DNA of 64,000 bases from Thalassia testudinum. Lineage: Eukaryota; Streptophyta; Magnoliopsida; Alismatales; Hydrocharitaceae. A program made the position numbers and the translations under genes. Position 1 is the first letter of the stretch, and the number at the start of each line of letters is the position of its first letter. Below, in pieces: positions 1 through 11,166 of the stretch. The stretch spans positions 76,935,501 through 76,999,500 of the forward strand of contig JAZHRO010000013.1 of the NCBI GenBank assembly GCA_037157565.1. The letters run 5' to 3'. Below the pieces are notes generated by a model. The model searched no databases, was not told the origin of the DNA, and saw nothing but the letters and a program-made list of their open reading frames with translations.

Positions 1-1235
1 CCCTAACCTTCCCAATTCAGCTGCTAAACCACGCTCTCCCCCATCGTCTTCTTCACATCCGACAAAGCTCCGGTGATCTTCGCCCGGCTGCCACACACAC
101 CCACACCACTCGCAACCACTCCCATAAGCTCACCCACATTCAGGGGAGCAAAAAGCCCTCAAGCAATTGAGGGCTTTACTCACCCAAACTCTCGCCTGAC
201 CAACCCACCTTCTCGCCGTAATCCCCAACTTCGGCTGATCGCCATACATCGCCAATCATCATGACAACACCGTCGTTACATTCCTTGCCTTGCAATGTTT
301 ATTTTGAACTTGTTTAATTGGGGTGATAATCCCATTTTAATGCTTTCAAGGTATGATCGGATCGACACCATCATCGATGTCTTCTCCGATAGTGTTCATC
401 CTCTTCCAGCCATGACCCAACATCAAACCACTTGCATTCAGCGCGATTTCATCTTCTGAAGATCTTCGCATCAACAATCAAGAAAGAAGCTGTGAGGCAC
501 AGCATCAATTCGCAAGTGGAATCATCTGCAGCTGTGCGAAGACGAGGGCCTCTATTTAGTCCCACATCATGGGTACTAAAAACGAAAACTTGCATAAGAG
601 GCAATTGTGCCATGGGCTCTTTGCCTCATGACACAAGGGTGAGGTCCCTCTCACCTTACCCTTTACACTCCTCACTCACTGCCCACAACCGGTGAGCCTG
701 ACCCGACCTGGATTCATTTACCTGATTAGCAACCTGATTAAAGGAAGATCTGAGGAGGGTGGGGGGCGATTTTGCACTGTAGCCTCGAGATGCATGCCTA
801 TATATGGCTTGGTTGACGTCTGATACTGTGGACATATTGACCTTAAGGATTAGTGGTTCACTGTTGGAAAATTTGGCTTGGTTGAGGCATTGAGGATCTT
901 GTGATATGTACTTAAATGTGGGAATTAAGTGGTGATTCAAATGACCATTTTTAGGTTTTAAAATCTTCTTTTTATCTCATTGACCTTTTGAGATACAATT
1001 GCTACTATTGAATATCATTTTGAGTAGATTCTATTCATTGAATATCTTTATTGTAATTAATCATTGTACTCATCTGTTTCATATTTCGATTAGTATGTGA
1101 ATTTCACATTTGCTCCCTACGAATGACCTCAAACTCACTTCTATTTTCAAGATTATAAATTTAAATGTTGTATCAATTTTCGTCACTGTACTACGATGCA
1201 TTATTTTCCAAAACTCGACGATCTTCGACCCAACA
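1..1235 (+). mobile_element. 3' part of an LTR inserted in element 1 (start off-window)
   Basis: No protein is supported here. The right end (about 1,090-1,235) resembles the ends of the LTRs at 1,479-3,757 and 27,190-29,530: an ATAAATTTAAATGTT block, then a TACTACGATGCA-like block, then a terminus ending in CCCAACA. The insert ends at 1,235 and is followed by TTTCC (1,236-1,240), the presumed right TSD; the left copy would be outside the window. Immediately beyond, the minus strand reads as element 1 Gag-Pol, so this LTR interrupts that gene. Orientation follows from the LTR 3' end being on the right. Whether it is a solo LTR or one end of a full element cannot be seen. Confidence 0.6.
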
Positions 1236-1478
1236 TTTCCTTGATTTCCTCTTCTGTGTGCACTAGTCCTTCAGAAATTTAGCATAGGATGGGATTTGCT
1301 TGATAGTTTCCAATAGAGGCAAGTTAATGTGAACTTGTTTGAATGTCTCCATTATTTCTTCCATCCTATCTTGGGCTCCAGATGAGCTAGCAAAAGGTGC
1401 CTCAAGGGTGGATAAGTGCTCAGGAAAGGGCACTCTCAGCCTTTGGGTGGAGGGGTTGTCATGGCAGGACAGGGGCGG
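1236..1478 (-). pseudogene. Element 1 Gag-Pol fragment (region upstream of protease), Ty3/gypsy
   Basis: On the minus strand this stretch reads as the segment that follows Gag in plant Athila/Tat-type Ty3/gypsy elements. Recognisable pieces are PFPEHLS, then ETFKQVHINLPLLETIKQ and IPSYAKFLKD, then TQKRK. In this family the block sits just before the aspartic protease. It continues the gag pseudogene at 3,758-5,271: removing the LTR at 1,479-3,757 and one TSD copy rejoins the two parts in the same reading frame (…PIPP then PLSCHDN…). A stop codon follows KFLKD, and the frame is cut off by the LTR ending at 1,235. The rest of pol must lie to the left of the window. Confidence 0.8.
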
Positions 1479-3757
1479 TGATAAATGTCAGTTTATCATC
1501 ATTCTTATGCCCCAAAACTAACCTAGCTCTTAGGGTTTTAACTCCACAAACAGGGTTTCGGGCTACATTTAGTCATTTAACTAGGATAGGCATGCATTGC
1601 ATTTTAGTTCTACTTTTAATATGTTTACTTGAGTGTCAGGGATAGACAGAGAGTCAGATCCCACATACCTTAACACTCAGGAAGGCAGAAGATGAAGAAG
1701 AAGCTCTTATCAGCTGGATTCCAACTAGATCCAGGTCATCTCAGCTGGATCCCAGCTAGATCCAGCTCATCCAAGCTGGATCCTAGCTCCTTCTCGCTAG
1801 ATTAACTCACCCTTAGCTCCATTCAGCTCATTTCAGCTGAATGGTAGCTCTAACTAGTTCACCTTAGCTCCATTCAGCTCACCTCAGCTAAATGGTAGCT
1901 CAAACTGGCTAAAGACAGTTAATCTCAACTCCATTCCAACTCTTCCAACTCAAAAGAGTTCACTGGAAGTTCAACCTGACTAGGACTAGCTACTAACATT
2001 GACTAGCTAGACCTGGTCAGCTGAAGGTGACATTAACCAGCTCAGGCTAGCTCAAGTCCAGATCCCGAAGACCTATCTCAACTCAACTTAGTTGAGCTGA
2101 GCTACTTGACCTAAGCTAGCTACTCCAGCTAGCTAGGTAATCTCCGGGAAGACCAAACCCAGCTCACCTCAGCTCATATCAGAAGAATCTAGCTCAGGTT
2201 ATCTTGGCTTAGCTGCTAGCAAAGAACTAGCTAGCTAAGCTAGCTACTGAGCTCTACTTCAGCTCCCTTCAGTAGACATCAGCTCCAGTGTAGCTCCTTC
2301 CAGCTACCCTCAGCTCTTCTCCCCTAAAACCCTAGCTCTAAATGCCTCCGACCCTACTCCCTACTAGCTAAGCTAGCTTAGCTTATCTAGGCACCTCCTT
2401 AGCAACCCAACCTAACCCTAAAACCTACAAGTTAACTCCACCAAAAAGAGACCTAACCTAGTCCACCCAGCTCCTACTCCTAAACCCCTTTTTTGGTGCC
2501 AACACATTCACCTCCCTTCAACCCACCACCATCACCAAAGGGCACCACAAAAGTGGCGCTACTTTTTCCCTCCAAAACCCTCTTCATCACCACCCTACAC
2601 CTACCCCTACAACCCATCTCCACAATCCACATACCCACCTTCTAGAAACCCCCTTAGGTGGTGCCAAACCATGGCACCCCTCCATGGTTGGCTCCAACTC
2701 TAAGTGCCCTTCCATGGCGATAACCACCCACAACCACCACCTATAAAGCCCCTTCACTTGGTGCCATCCATCCTACACCCTAGATCTCCATAACCACCAC
2801 TAACTACCCACCAAGCCTAATCCTAGCCCTACACCTAAGCCCACGCCAACAACCCCTCATCTACTTCTATAAATACCAACCATAATCACCACCAAAAAGA
2901 TATCTTCTCCCTTAGTTAGGTCCATCAACATTCCACCCCATCTCCATGCCAAGGAGGTAGAAGGAGAGAAGAAGATCAAGGGGGCAACCTACCCACCCCC
3001 TTGGTGCCTTCTTCCTCTCCCTCTTCTCCCTTAGCCACGCCAAGGAGGAGGTCACCTTCATCAAGAGGGGACGGCCATGCAAAGAAGGAGCCAACAAGGT
3101 GGTTGACACCCACCTTGGAGGAGAGCTTGAAGGAAGGCTACTTAAAGAAGGAAGAGAAGGAGATCTCTTTTCAAGTGCAGGGCAACTACACTTGGAGCAA
3201 GGGCTCTCCTAAACTTCTATAGAGGATTCATCTTCTTCTTTATCTTCTTTTATCTTGTATTAGCTAGTTTAGTTTCTCTTTTTCTTTTAGAAGCATTTAG
3301 CTACTTGTAATTGACCTTGCTAGTAATACAAGTCATAATTGCCTTCCAAGTCCATGTCCTTATCTTATTGTATTTTTCATGTTATGTTATTGTAGTGCAT
3401 ACACTCTCCTCTTCTAATTACCCTAGGCGCACTTGCCTAGGGTGAGCTTAGAAAATAGAACTCCATTTTTGCCACTTAGGTTTAGTGATAGGTGTAGTTG
3501 TAGCATAATTTCATCTTCGCATATCTCAAGCCCGATTGTTTTGAAAAATATAAAAATAACAAAATCTAAATCACAAAAAGAAAGTGCAGATTTGAGAGGC
3601 GAGAGAGAGAACCACTCATGTGATTAACAATTTGGCCTCCTTAGATGACCCTAAATACTCCACTATTTAGGTTATAAATTTAAAAGCAAATCAATTTTTG
3701 CGCATTACAACGATTTATAAAACCCCCATATTACAAATCATGTAAAAAACCCAATCA
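1479..3757 (+). mobile_element. Solo LTR (2.28 kb) inserted in element 1 gag-pol
   Basis: The insert begins TGATAAATGTCAG and ends CCCAATCA, and is flanked by GGCGG (1,474-1,478) and GGTGG (3,758-3,762), a 5-bp TSD with one mutated base. Excising it restores an in-frame gag-pol reading on the minus strand, which fixes both ends independently of the TSD. No coding capacity is visible, so it is best read as a solo LTR. The first 20 bases fold as a perfect 7-bp hairpin. It contains an AGCT-dense tract (about 1,690-2,390), a C-rich middle (about 2,400-3,000) and a conserved 3' region resembling the LTRs at 1-1,235 and 27,190-29,530. Confidence 0.85.
1690..2390. repeat. AGCT-dense degenerate palindromic tract inside the solo LTR
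   Basis: The palindrome AGCT recurs every 10-20 bases for about 700 bp, in contexts such as TCAGCTGGAT, TAGCTCCATTCAGCTCA and CTAGCTAGC. Units are not strictly periodic, so this is not a clean tandem array. It lies in the upstream half of the LTR, where U3 regulatory sequence would be expected. Confidence 0.75.
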
Positions 3758-5271
3758 GGTGGAATGGGGATAACATCCTCCGGATGGGTGATTTCAAGCA
3801 AGGAGGGGCTGAGTGGCTCTTCCTCGATGGATGTGTAAGTGATCGTCTGGTTGGTAGGAGGGGTTACCGTAGGAGTGAGTTCAGGTTTGGAGAGTTGTTT
3901 GCCACTCCTCAAAACGGTTACAGCCTTAGCGTGCTCCCTTATGAAGGGCCATTTACCCCTAGGATTCTCCTCAGATGAGCTGGGCAACTTCCCAGTATCA
4001 CATTGTCTAACTACCTCAGCAAGATGGCCAAATTGAGATTGCATTTCTTGGATTGCCTTATTCTGAGATTGAATGATCATACTCTGGCTTTCTTGCATGG
4101 CCTTCATCCTAGCTTTGAGGTCATCCATCTCAGAATTGTTGGGCTGAGGAGGAGGTTGGAATTGTTGTGCCTGAAAGGGTTGGGTGGATTAGGCTCTTGA
4201 ATTCCTCGAGTTGGAAGCATCACCTTGCTTCCATGAGAAATTGGGATGGTTTCTCCACCTAGAATTGTAGGTGTTTCCATAAGGGTTGTTCCTGGGTGAT
4301 GGACGAAACCCTTGGGCAGCATTCAGGTCTGCCTGAACTAATTCAGGGAATTGATTAACCAAATGGCACTCAACAGTGGTGTAAAGAGTGCTTTGGCAAA
4401 TGGAGCATTCAGAAAGAGCCTGGACCTGGGAAGCTGATTGCAGGAATGTGCCAGGGTTTGACATGAGTCTTTCAAAGTTCTGGTTCAACAATTGGATTTG
4501 GAAGGCTAAATTATGAGTAGCCTCGACTTCACTAGCTTCTGCTTTCTTTTAGAGGATGGAAGGTTTTCTATCGTGATAGGCTAAGGTCAAGTGGATAGAG
4601 TTGTCACTCAATGGCTCAAATAATGTCCAGGCCTCATCCTCCATTTTGGTAAGAAAGGTTCCAGCACAAGCAGCATCCACTATTTCCTCCATTTTGGTAA
4701 GAAAGGTTCCAGCACAAGCAGCATCCACTATTTGCCTATGCCTATCAAATAGTCCAGTATAAAATCTCTCTACTAGTTGCCATTTAGGCACTTGATGATG
4801 GGGGCATAATTGAATCAGATCATTGTAGCACTCCCAAGTCTCATGGAATTGTTCCCCATCTAATTAAGTAAAACCCATGATCTCCCTCCTGAAGTAGTTG
4901 GTTTTGCTCATCAAAAAGTATTTCTTCAAGAATTCTCCCTTAAGGGCATTCCAATCATTCACCCTTACATCCATGGTGTGATACCAGTGTTTTTCCTTGT
5001 CCTTATGGGAGAAGGGAAAGAGGGTCCTCATCTGAGCTTCATTAGTAAAGTTCTGAAGTTTCACCGTGGAGCAGACCTCGATGAATTCCTCTAAATGCTA
5101 GTAGGGATCCACCCTAGTAGTACCATAAAAGGAGGGAAACAAGGATATGGTACTGCTCTTGATCTCATATGGATTATCCCCTACCGGTCGTCTCAGCACT
5201 TGAGTGGGTTGGTTGGTCGGAATGAAGTAGTCTCTCAGGGTCCTTTGTTGATTTGGTCCTTGATCAGCCAT
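3758..5271 (-). pseudogene. Element 1 Gag, Ty3/gypsy (Athila/Tat-like), degenerate
   Basis: Gag forms the retrotransposon capsid. The reading starts at the ATG at 5,271-5,269 (MADQGPNQQ) and stays in a single frame to 3,758, broken by four stops near 5,097, 4,863, 4,549 and 4,190. Family signatures in order: FPSFYGTTRVDPY, LEEFIEVCSTVKLQNFT, LFPFSHKDKEKHWY (capsid core), QVPKWQLVERFYTGL, then NPYGNTYNSRWRNHPNFSW, a hallmark of Athila/Tat-group Gag, and later KAVTVLRSGKQL. A degenerate Cys/His cluster precedes the NPYGNTYN block. Several stops fit Gln codons changed by C-to-T. A 48-bp in-frame duplication lies at 4,638-4,733. The reading continues in frame at 1,236-1,478 after removal of the intervening LTR. 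Confidence 0.9.
4638..4733. repeat. 48-bp perfect tandem duplication inside gag
   Basis: The 48-bp unit at 4,638-4,685 is repeated exactly at 4,686-4,733. It adds 16 codons without shifting the gag frame, giving the repeated peptide IVDAACAGTFLTKME. Perfect identity inside an otherwise decayed gene suggests the duplication is younger than most of the point mutations. Confidence 0.95.
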
Positions 5272-6636
5272 CTCTTCTCTCTTTTCTCTTTAGTGGGCTC
5301 TCCTAAGGATTCTCTTAGGCTCAAGATCAAACACTAGATTACCCTCAAGAGAGCATCTACCAAGCATGCAATATCTACCAATCATAATTCAAGTTTTTGC
5401 CAATTAAGTAAGTGAAACCTCCACTCAACAAATCTGTCGAAAAGGGTCAAGGCAACGCCCCTCCATTCTCACGTAAGTGGTATAAGAGGAAAGTGGTGAC
5501 TTGAGATCCTGACCAACTCTATTTTGAGGGGGCTAAGGTAGAATTGGTCGATATAGATGGCTAAGCAAGTTATTCCATGCAGTTACGCGACCTAAGCCAA
5601 CCTTCGAGCGCCCTAAGACCTATACCTTACTTCAATGATACTCTCAGGTGATCTAGTGAGAAGTTACTCCAAAGACAGAACTAAAGGATGAAAGTAGGGC
5701 GAACCCTTCTTTTGAGGCGATGCAAATGCGGTGCCTCTTAACTACCCTTTTGTTCCTTTAAGGGGTGTCCCCCTCATTGAAGTATCAAAACACTTGGTCA
5801 CAAGATAGTATCACCATCATAAAGTGAAATAGAAGGGTCTACACCGATAAAAGGATCGGTACCTATAGCCTTAAAAGACCGAGACCTAGTGCAGTGCCTA
5901 ATGTGTGTGCTTAGTGCCAGAAGTGTGCATCACACCGCAAGTTAGTTTGATTTTAAGAAGAATAGCACGCAAGTCCCTTTTGATCAAATCAAATGTGATT
6001 TTGATTTTAAGGCCAAATCTGATTAGCAGTCTTAATTTCAATTAGGCAACCCCTCAATTAGATAATTTCAATCAGTTTGGTGGTGTTGAGATTTAATTCC
6101 AATGCAATGCATGACAAGAGCTGGATGCAAAGATAGAAAGGTGTACCTGACTGCAAAAATCTTCATGCAAATAAAGGATGTAATGCAAAATGAGATCTAA
6201 CGAGCTACTCAATCACCCCTAAATGCACGTACCTAAGGATATGCAACTCCTAAACAGGCAGCTCGATATTTCTTTATCTTTTCTTTTTAGAGCAAGCAAG
6301 CAAAAATCAAACCTCTCACACCACAGAGAAATAGCCCTAGACGCTAAAGAAAGTGGGGACAAACCCCTGAAAATTAGCCTCGATGCTACAAGGGCGAGAA
6401 GACTAAAATGAAATAAATTCAACAATGAAGGAGAATCCCCTATGAAAGCTGTATCCAGGTCTCCTTCTCTTCACGTCCTCTCTGCGTGTGTGGAAGTCAC
6501 CCAAAGTCGACGTCATCACTCGGCTACGCCTATCGTCTCGTCAAATCCCTCGCACAAAAAAAATAACTGGTCAGATCAATGTGCACCTTAGAATAATCAC
6601 AAAATATAATCGTGAAAATCTATTACGTATGTTGCC
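5272..6636 (-). other. Element 1 leader between primer-binding site and gag
   Basis: About 1.36 kb without a supported protein, lying between the PBS (6,637-6,654) and the gag ATG. It is homologous in parts to the leader of element 2 (17,629-18,361 and 21,545-22,091): both share an AAGTAGGGYNAACCCTTC-like block followed by GCGATGC and CTCTTAACTACCCT, and a CTCAATCACMCCTAAATG block. The shared leader shows the two elements are related although their coding regions differ. Confidence 0.6.
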
Positions 6637-6654
6637 TCCCTGGCAATGGTGTCA
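6637..6654 (-). promoter_or_regulatory. Element 1 primer-binding site (tRNA-Asp type, degraded)
   Basis: The minus strand reads TGACACCATTGCCAGGGA, which resembles the TGGCGCCGTTGCCGGGGA primer-binding site of Athila/Tat elements with a few, mostly transition, differences. It is two bases from the LTR end at 6,657, the same spacing as in element 2. Confidence 0.7.
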
Positions 6655-6656
6655 TT

Positions 6657-7836
6657 TGACAAGTCGATTTTCGTTTTGAAATAATTTTGGCACAAGAAAC
6701 TAAGTCATCGAAGTAGAAATTGAGCGGTGAAAAATCGATTGTCAACAATTAAAATAAAATCACTCACAAGAGAGCAAGTCGTATCCACATAGAGAAAAGG
6801 GAGCTACTAGAAGTTGCTAGACTTTCACAAAAGTTCACAATCAAAGTTGCGAAGAATCTATGTCAAAACCCCTCTCAAATGAGGCTTATAGCATTCACAT
6901 GTGTTGATAAAGTATTTAAGGAAATGAGGGAGATTTTCTTCGCAAAATATCCAGTAATATAATATTATTAAATGGGAAAATGAGATTAGGCAATGGCACG
7001 CACGTATAAATTTTAATGGGTTATTTCCTGTAGCAAAACAGGGGAAGTGTTCCCTTTGTGCGCGCAAGAAGAGGGTGTTGCGGCCGGCCGTGCGAAGCTC
7101 GGTGGAGGTCGGGGAAAGCAAGGTCGTTCCGGTGGCGGTGGTTTCACGGCGAGCGGTGGCCGGAGCGGGCCGAACGGAGCGTTGAAGCTCGCCGGCGGTA
7201 GGCTCTCTACACGTGCGCGTGGAGCTCGGTTGGCGTGTCAGAGAGCGTCGTTGCGCTCGTAGTGTCGAGGCGAGTCTGGGGGCGTCGACGACGCATAGAA
7301 CGACGGGCTGTGATGGCGGTTGCATGGAGGTGTTGGCCGGCAGCTATGGGTTCTCTTCGGGGAAGATGATGAACAGTGCACAAGGAGGAGGCGCTGCGGA
7401 CGTTGCGTGTGGCCGCGCGAGGGTGCACGCGAGGTCTGTGGCGCACAGGGTGGCTGCGCGGAGGCGTGGCTGTGCGAGGCGTACGGGCGAGAGTGTACGG
7501 CGCGCGGGCGGTGGTGGGGGTGGGTTGCGGCTCTCTACGTGCGTGAGATGTGCTGGAGTGAGCCCTGTCGCACGTGGTCATGCGTGGCCACGTGGTATTG
7601 GGGCATCGGTGGTGCATGCCGCGGTGGAGGCGCGGGGTGTACGTTGGAGAAGATGACCATGGACGAGGAGGGTGGCACCCGGAGGTTCGAGGGGGCAGCT
7701 AGCATGGTCGCCAGAGTTGCTGCTGCCGTGGGAGAGATGAGACCGGGCTGGTCGTGCTGGTGCTGTTGTTCGTGGAGAGCGCAGTGTTGAACGTCAAGGC
7801 GGAGTCGCAGCAGTGGACGTCGAGGATTGTGCTGTC
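6657..7836 (-). mobile_element. Element 1 5' LTR, PBS-proximal part
   Basis: The first part of the element 1 5' LTR, split at 7,836 by insertion of element 2 and resuming at 25,192-25,782. The PBS-proximal 500 bp resemble the corresponding part of the element 2 LTR (a TTTTGCTTTGRAATAATTTT-like start, a GTGGAAAATT-like block and an ACTCAYRAGAG block), so the families are related. From about 7,080 the sequence is very GC-rich with many GGTGG runs. The several open frames on both strands there are a by-product of base composition and are not called as genes. Confidence 0.75.
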
Positions 7837-9341
7837 TGAAAATACATTTTTTTTGCTTTGGAAGAATTTTCCCTCGTAAGATGATGTATCGAAGTAGCAT
7901 ATAAGTAGTAAAAAATTATTAATTAAAATAATTAAAATTATCACTCGAGAAGGAGGAATACGTCTGTTGCACGAGTTAAAAATAATTATTCATAATCAAT
8001 TTTGCAAATAAATTGAATCAAAATTGCTTTTTAATTTAAATAAGACATGAACAAGCTAATATTGCATTTACATGAAAGATGGAGGAAGTTCTCACAATAT
8101 CGCCATATTAGAATATTAGTAAATCCAAACATCTCCTCTCTCAACGGCACATGAATGTAAATTTTAATTCAACAAAAACACTGTCGTAACAGAGCAGCTC
8201 CTTTGAGGAGCTACTGCGCAAACAAGAGGGAGCGGTCGGCTGTGAGGAGCTCACCGGAGGTGGTTGGCTTCGGGCCGCATCCGGCGGTGGTGGCGACGCT
8301 GCGTAGGGTGGCCAGATACGACGAGGCGAAGGAGAGGAAGGTGGTGGGTGGCGATGGACTGCAACTCTGTTTGCTATTGAAGCTCACGAAGAAGAGTGCT
8401 CCACGGGCGGGTGGAGGCATGGCCTGGAGGTGGAGCATGCGCTGGTGCTAGGCAGTGGCGTGCGCAGGTCACGCACGATAGAGAGGAGGCGCGGCGGCGG
8501 TTGGGCGGAGAGGCGAAGGTGAGAGCCGCGGCTCTGCTGGGCTACATGCGTGGGGGGGTTTAGTGGGGGGCGCGTGCAGGCTGGAGGCCAGGGGCGTCAA
8601 TGCCGGTGGTCTCGCGTGTTAAAGAGGAGCGACTAGTGGCTGCTCATTGCGGAGGTTTGGGTTCCTTCAGTGGTGTGTGGTTGCAAAGAAAAAACAGAGG
8701 AAGAAGAAGAAGGAGAATGGTGATGGTGCATGGAGGTAGCGGTGGTGTTGATGATGTTGTGGGGTGAAGAAGTACAGTGTTGCAAGTGAGTTCCGGATAG
8801 CAGTGTGGCCTATCACACCACACGCATACGATGGTGGAAGCTCGCTACCACAATTGAAACCGATGGTGGTGGAGCGGGAATGTGCTTGATGCACACACGA
8901 TGATGGAATCGGGGTGGAGGCCTCCTCGAACACGGTCGTAGGAGGTTTCTTCTTATGCTGTAGGAATGGAGAAGGAGATGGAGCGTCAATGGGTCGACCA
9001 TCAATGCCAGATCTGGCATTCACGGCCATGAAATCAGCAATGAAGGGTGGTCCTGCACCAATTGAAAGAAAAAAGGATTAATAAGAAAAAGAAATGAGGT
9101 TTATTTATTCATAAGCCCTCGAAAGAAATGTTAATTCAAATAAATGCATGTAATGCAACTTAAAAGATTAATTATTTTAATGCATACTATGTATAGAAAA
9201 CCTTAAATGCATGAAATATTCATGGCAGCAAATCTATAAATTAATCTATTTACATACTAATGTATGCTATGTATATGTTACTATTAATCTAATGTCTAGA
9301 TATTTTATATAACTAATTAGACTACAAATATGGGCTCATCA
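7837..9341 (-). repeat. Element 2 3' LTR
   Basis: A 1,505-bp LTR, TG…CA on the minus strand, homologous along its length to 22,112-25,191 once the 1,490-bp insert in the latter is removed. It has clear base differences and small indels from its partner, including a shorter GAA run and loss of the PBS-proximal clamp bases, which indicates considerable age. The middle is GC-rich and gives spurious open frames. Confidence 0.92.
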
Positions 9342-9357
9342 AATGCCCCCATGCCTA
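9342..9357 (-). promoter_or_regulatory. Element 2 polypurine tract
   Basis: Directly upstream of the 3' LTR on the minus strand lies a short G-rich tract (AGGCATGGGGGCATT), the expected position of the plus-strand primer for reverse transcription. Confidence 0.55.
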
Positions 9358-10782
9358 GTTTTGGCTAGTCCCTAGCAAACTCAAGCAATATAGTAGCACT
9401 TCAAGTAAACTTGCCAACCCAATCAGTCTTCCCTTAGAAATATGTTATGTTACAAACTTTAGACCTAAGGTTCCCAAGTAGTTGCTAAGTTACAGACTAG
9501 GTCGACTAAGGACAAGTTGCAGCCATAGGTTTCCTTGATTTCTAGCTCTACCCTAGAGTTTACTTGTCCCAGAGATTAAAACATCCGTGCATGTGCATTA
9601 GTCTGAGTTATTTGAGGTTGGTATAATTGCCAATCTAGAAAGAAAGTAAGAAGAATTTTTTTTATTATTTTTTTAATATATAATTTATTTATTTATTTAT
9701 TTATTTATTTATTCCTCTAAGTCTAACCTTGGATTAACTATTAACACGGTCTGTGTCAGATTCATTATCCCATCACCAAACCTCAAAGGGTGCCTGGCTT
9801 TCGATCTTTCGAGATAGTAACGCCCATGGTGACCCCAAGAACTCCTGACAATCGATACTTCAAGCTAATATCACCCATGGATTTCTTAAGCAAATTCAAG
9901 CTTGTGGCAATCAGCACTTTGAGATAGGGTCACCCATGTTACCTGAACCACACAATGAGCTTACATGCCCCCAGTATGATGGATATAAGAGACAAGCGTC
10001 GATGAGGTGACATGTTATCATCGCATCATCAAGGTGAGTATATACTCCACCTCTCATGCAGTAGGAACTCATCCAATCAAGTTGTGTTTTCAAGCTTCTC
10101 CTTTAAGAAAAGAATTAAGGTGATCACTATTTACGCAAGACCAAGTGTGTGTGAAATGTGAATGCTTAGGTTACGAGGACCTGTAAACCAAAAGGTAAAA
10201 AAAGACACAAGGTACTACCCAGGCTTTAACTCAATCCTTAACTTTCCTTCCTCAACCTCTTGAGGAATGGTCTGCAACTTAACTCCTACTTAAGTTTTTA
10301 AGTTCACAAAGGACCCTAAGGGTCTAAAGCTAATAGCTCAACTTAGCTTCAAAAGTCAAACACCTAGAGTCAACTTAGTCTAACGTAAAGCCCTTGTCTT
10401 ATACCTAAGAATGCAGGGCCTAACAAGTTAAGCTCAACTCTATCATAGGCCTAAATGCAATTTTTTTTTTAAATAAATGTAAATGTATGCAAAGCTGAAT
10501 GTTTTAACTAAATGCATGAATGCACTATATATAAATGCTATGTAAATCCCTTAAGTACACCCCCCTATGCCTAAAATCTGCAATGTCTCCATTGCATAGA
10601 AGGATATTACTTGGGTCAGAGTTGGGCTATCATTATTTTGTTGGCAGCCGAGTAGCCAAAGAACCTGCAAGTCAGGTTCCAAACCAAAGAAATAGGCCCT
10701 AAGATGTGCGAAGTAACAATGGCCTAGAAAACAGGTAACCTAGGATATTGGCAAGCTGATGATAAATCTCAATAGCAAATGC
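9358..10782 (-). other. Element 2 3' untranslated region
   Basis: About 1.4 kb between the end of the orphan ORF and the polypurine tract, without a supported coding sequence on either strand. It contains the (ATTT)n microsatellite at 9,683-9,713 and short dispersed repeats of the type GATAGGGTCACCCATG and GATATTAGC…ACCCATGG between 9,800 and 9,950. Confidence 0.5.
9683..9713. repeat. (ATTT)n microsatellite
   Basis: About seven uninterrupted ATTT units, following a T-rich stretch. Confidence 0.95.
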
Positions 10783-11161
10783 TCACCCAACCAAGATGGG
10801 AATGAAATCTTCCCAGGTCATCGGAGGAGGTTCTAAATGATATTCAAGAATGACGGCCTCCCAAGGGGTAGGAGGAGGGTAACAAAGATCCTCTAAAAGA
10901 GATGGGGAAGGAATGGTGCAAAGATATACCCCTAGGGTAATGGACTGAGCATAGAAAACATCATTCCATACCTGGTACCCCAACACAGGAAATGTTGGTT
11001 TGATAAACCCCCCGGTCAAAACAATAGTGAGCATGTTTTTAAGCCAAGGATTGTCTAGGGTGTCCAAGTTTCAAGGTTGCAGAAAGGCCATAAGATCAAG
11101 GTTGGGTTTAGTCGACTTGATGTCCATCCCTAACAATCTTTCTAATTCCTCAATTGCATCC
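10783..11161 (-). pseudogene. Element 2 orphan ORF, C-terminal part
   Basis: The product is not recognised. This part rejoins the N-terminal part at 16,216-17,628 when the copia insert and one TSD copy are removed: HDIGRDA continues in frame into RDAIEELERLLGMDIKS. A TGA after MAFLQP interrupts the frame (possible CGA origin); the same frame then runs on as NLDTLDNPWLKNMLTIVLTG and ends at 10,783. The last 100 residues are rich in proline and tryptophan (for example YPPPTPWEAVILEYHLEPPP). No zinc knuckle, protease, RT, RNase H or integrase motif is visible. Its location, where gag-pol would sit, suggests an element-encoded protein. Confidence 0.6.
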
Positions 11162-11166
11162 CTAGC

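Noticed and set aside
3001..3222. 73-codon frame with Lys/Glu-rich end
   Set aside because: It is inside the solo LTR at 1,479-3,757 and has no conserved motif.
7047..7900. Overlapping long open frames on both strands in GC-rich DNA
   Set aside because: They lie within the element 1 LTR, are Arg/Ala/Gly- or Thr/Pro/His-rich in several frames at once, show no family motif, and are interrupted by the element 2 insertion point. Composition explains them.
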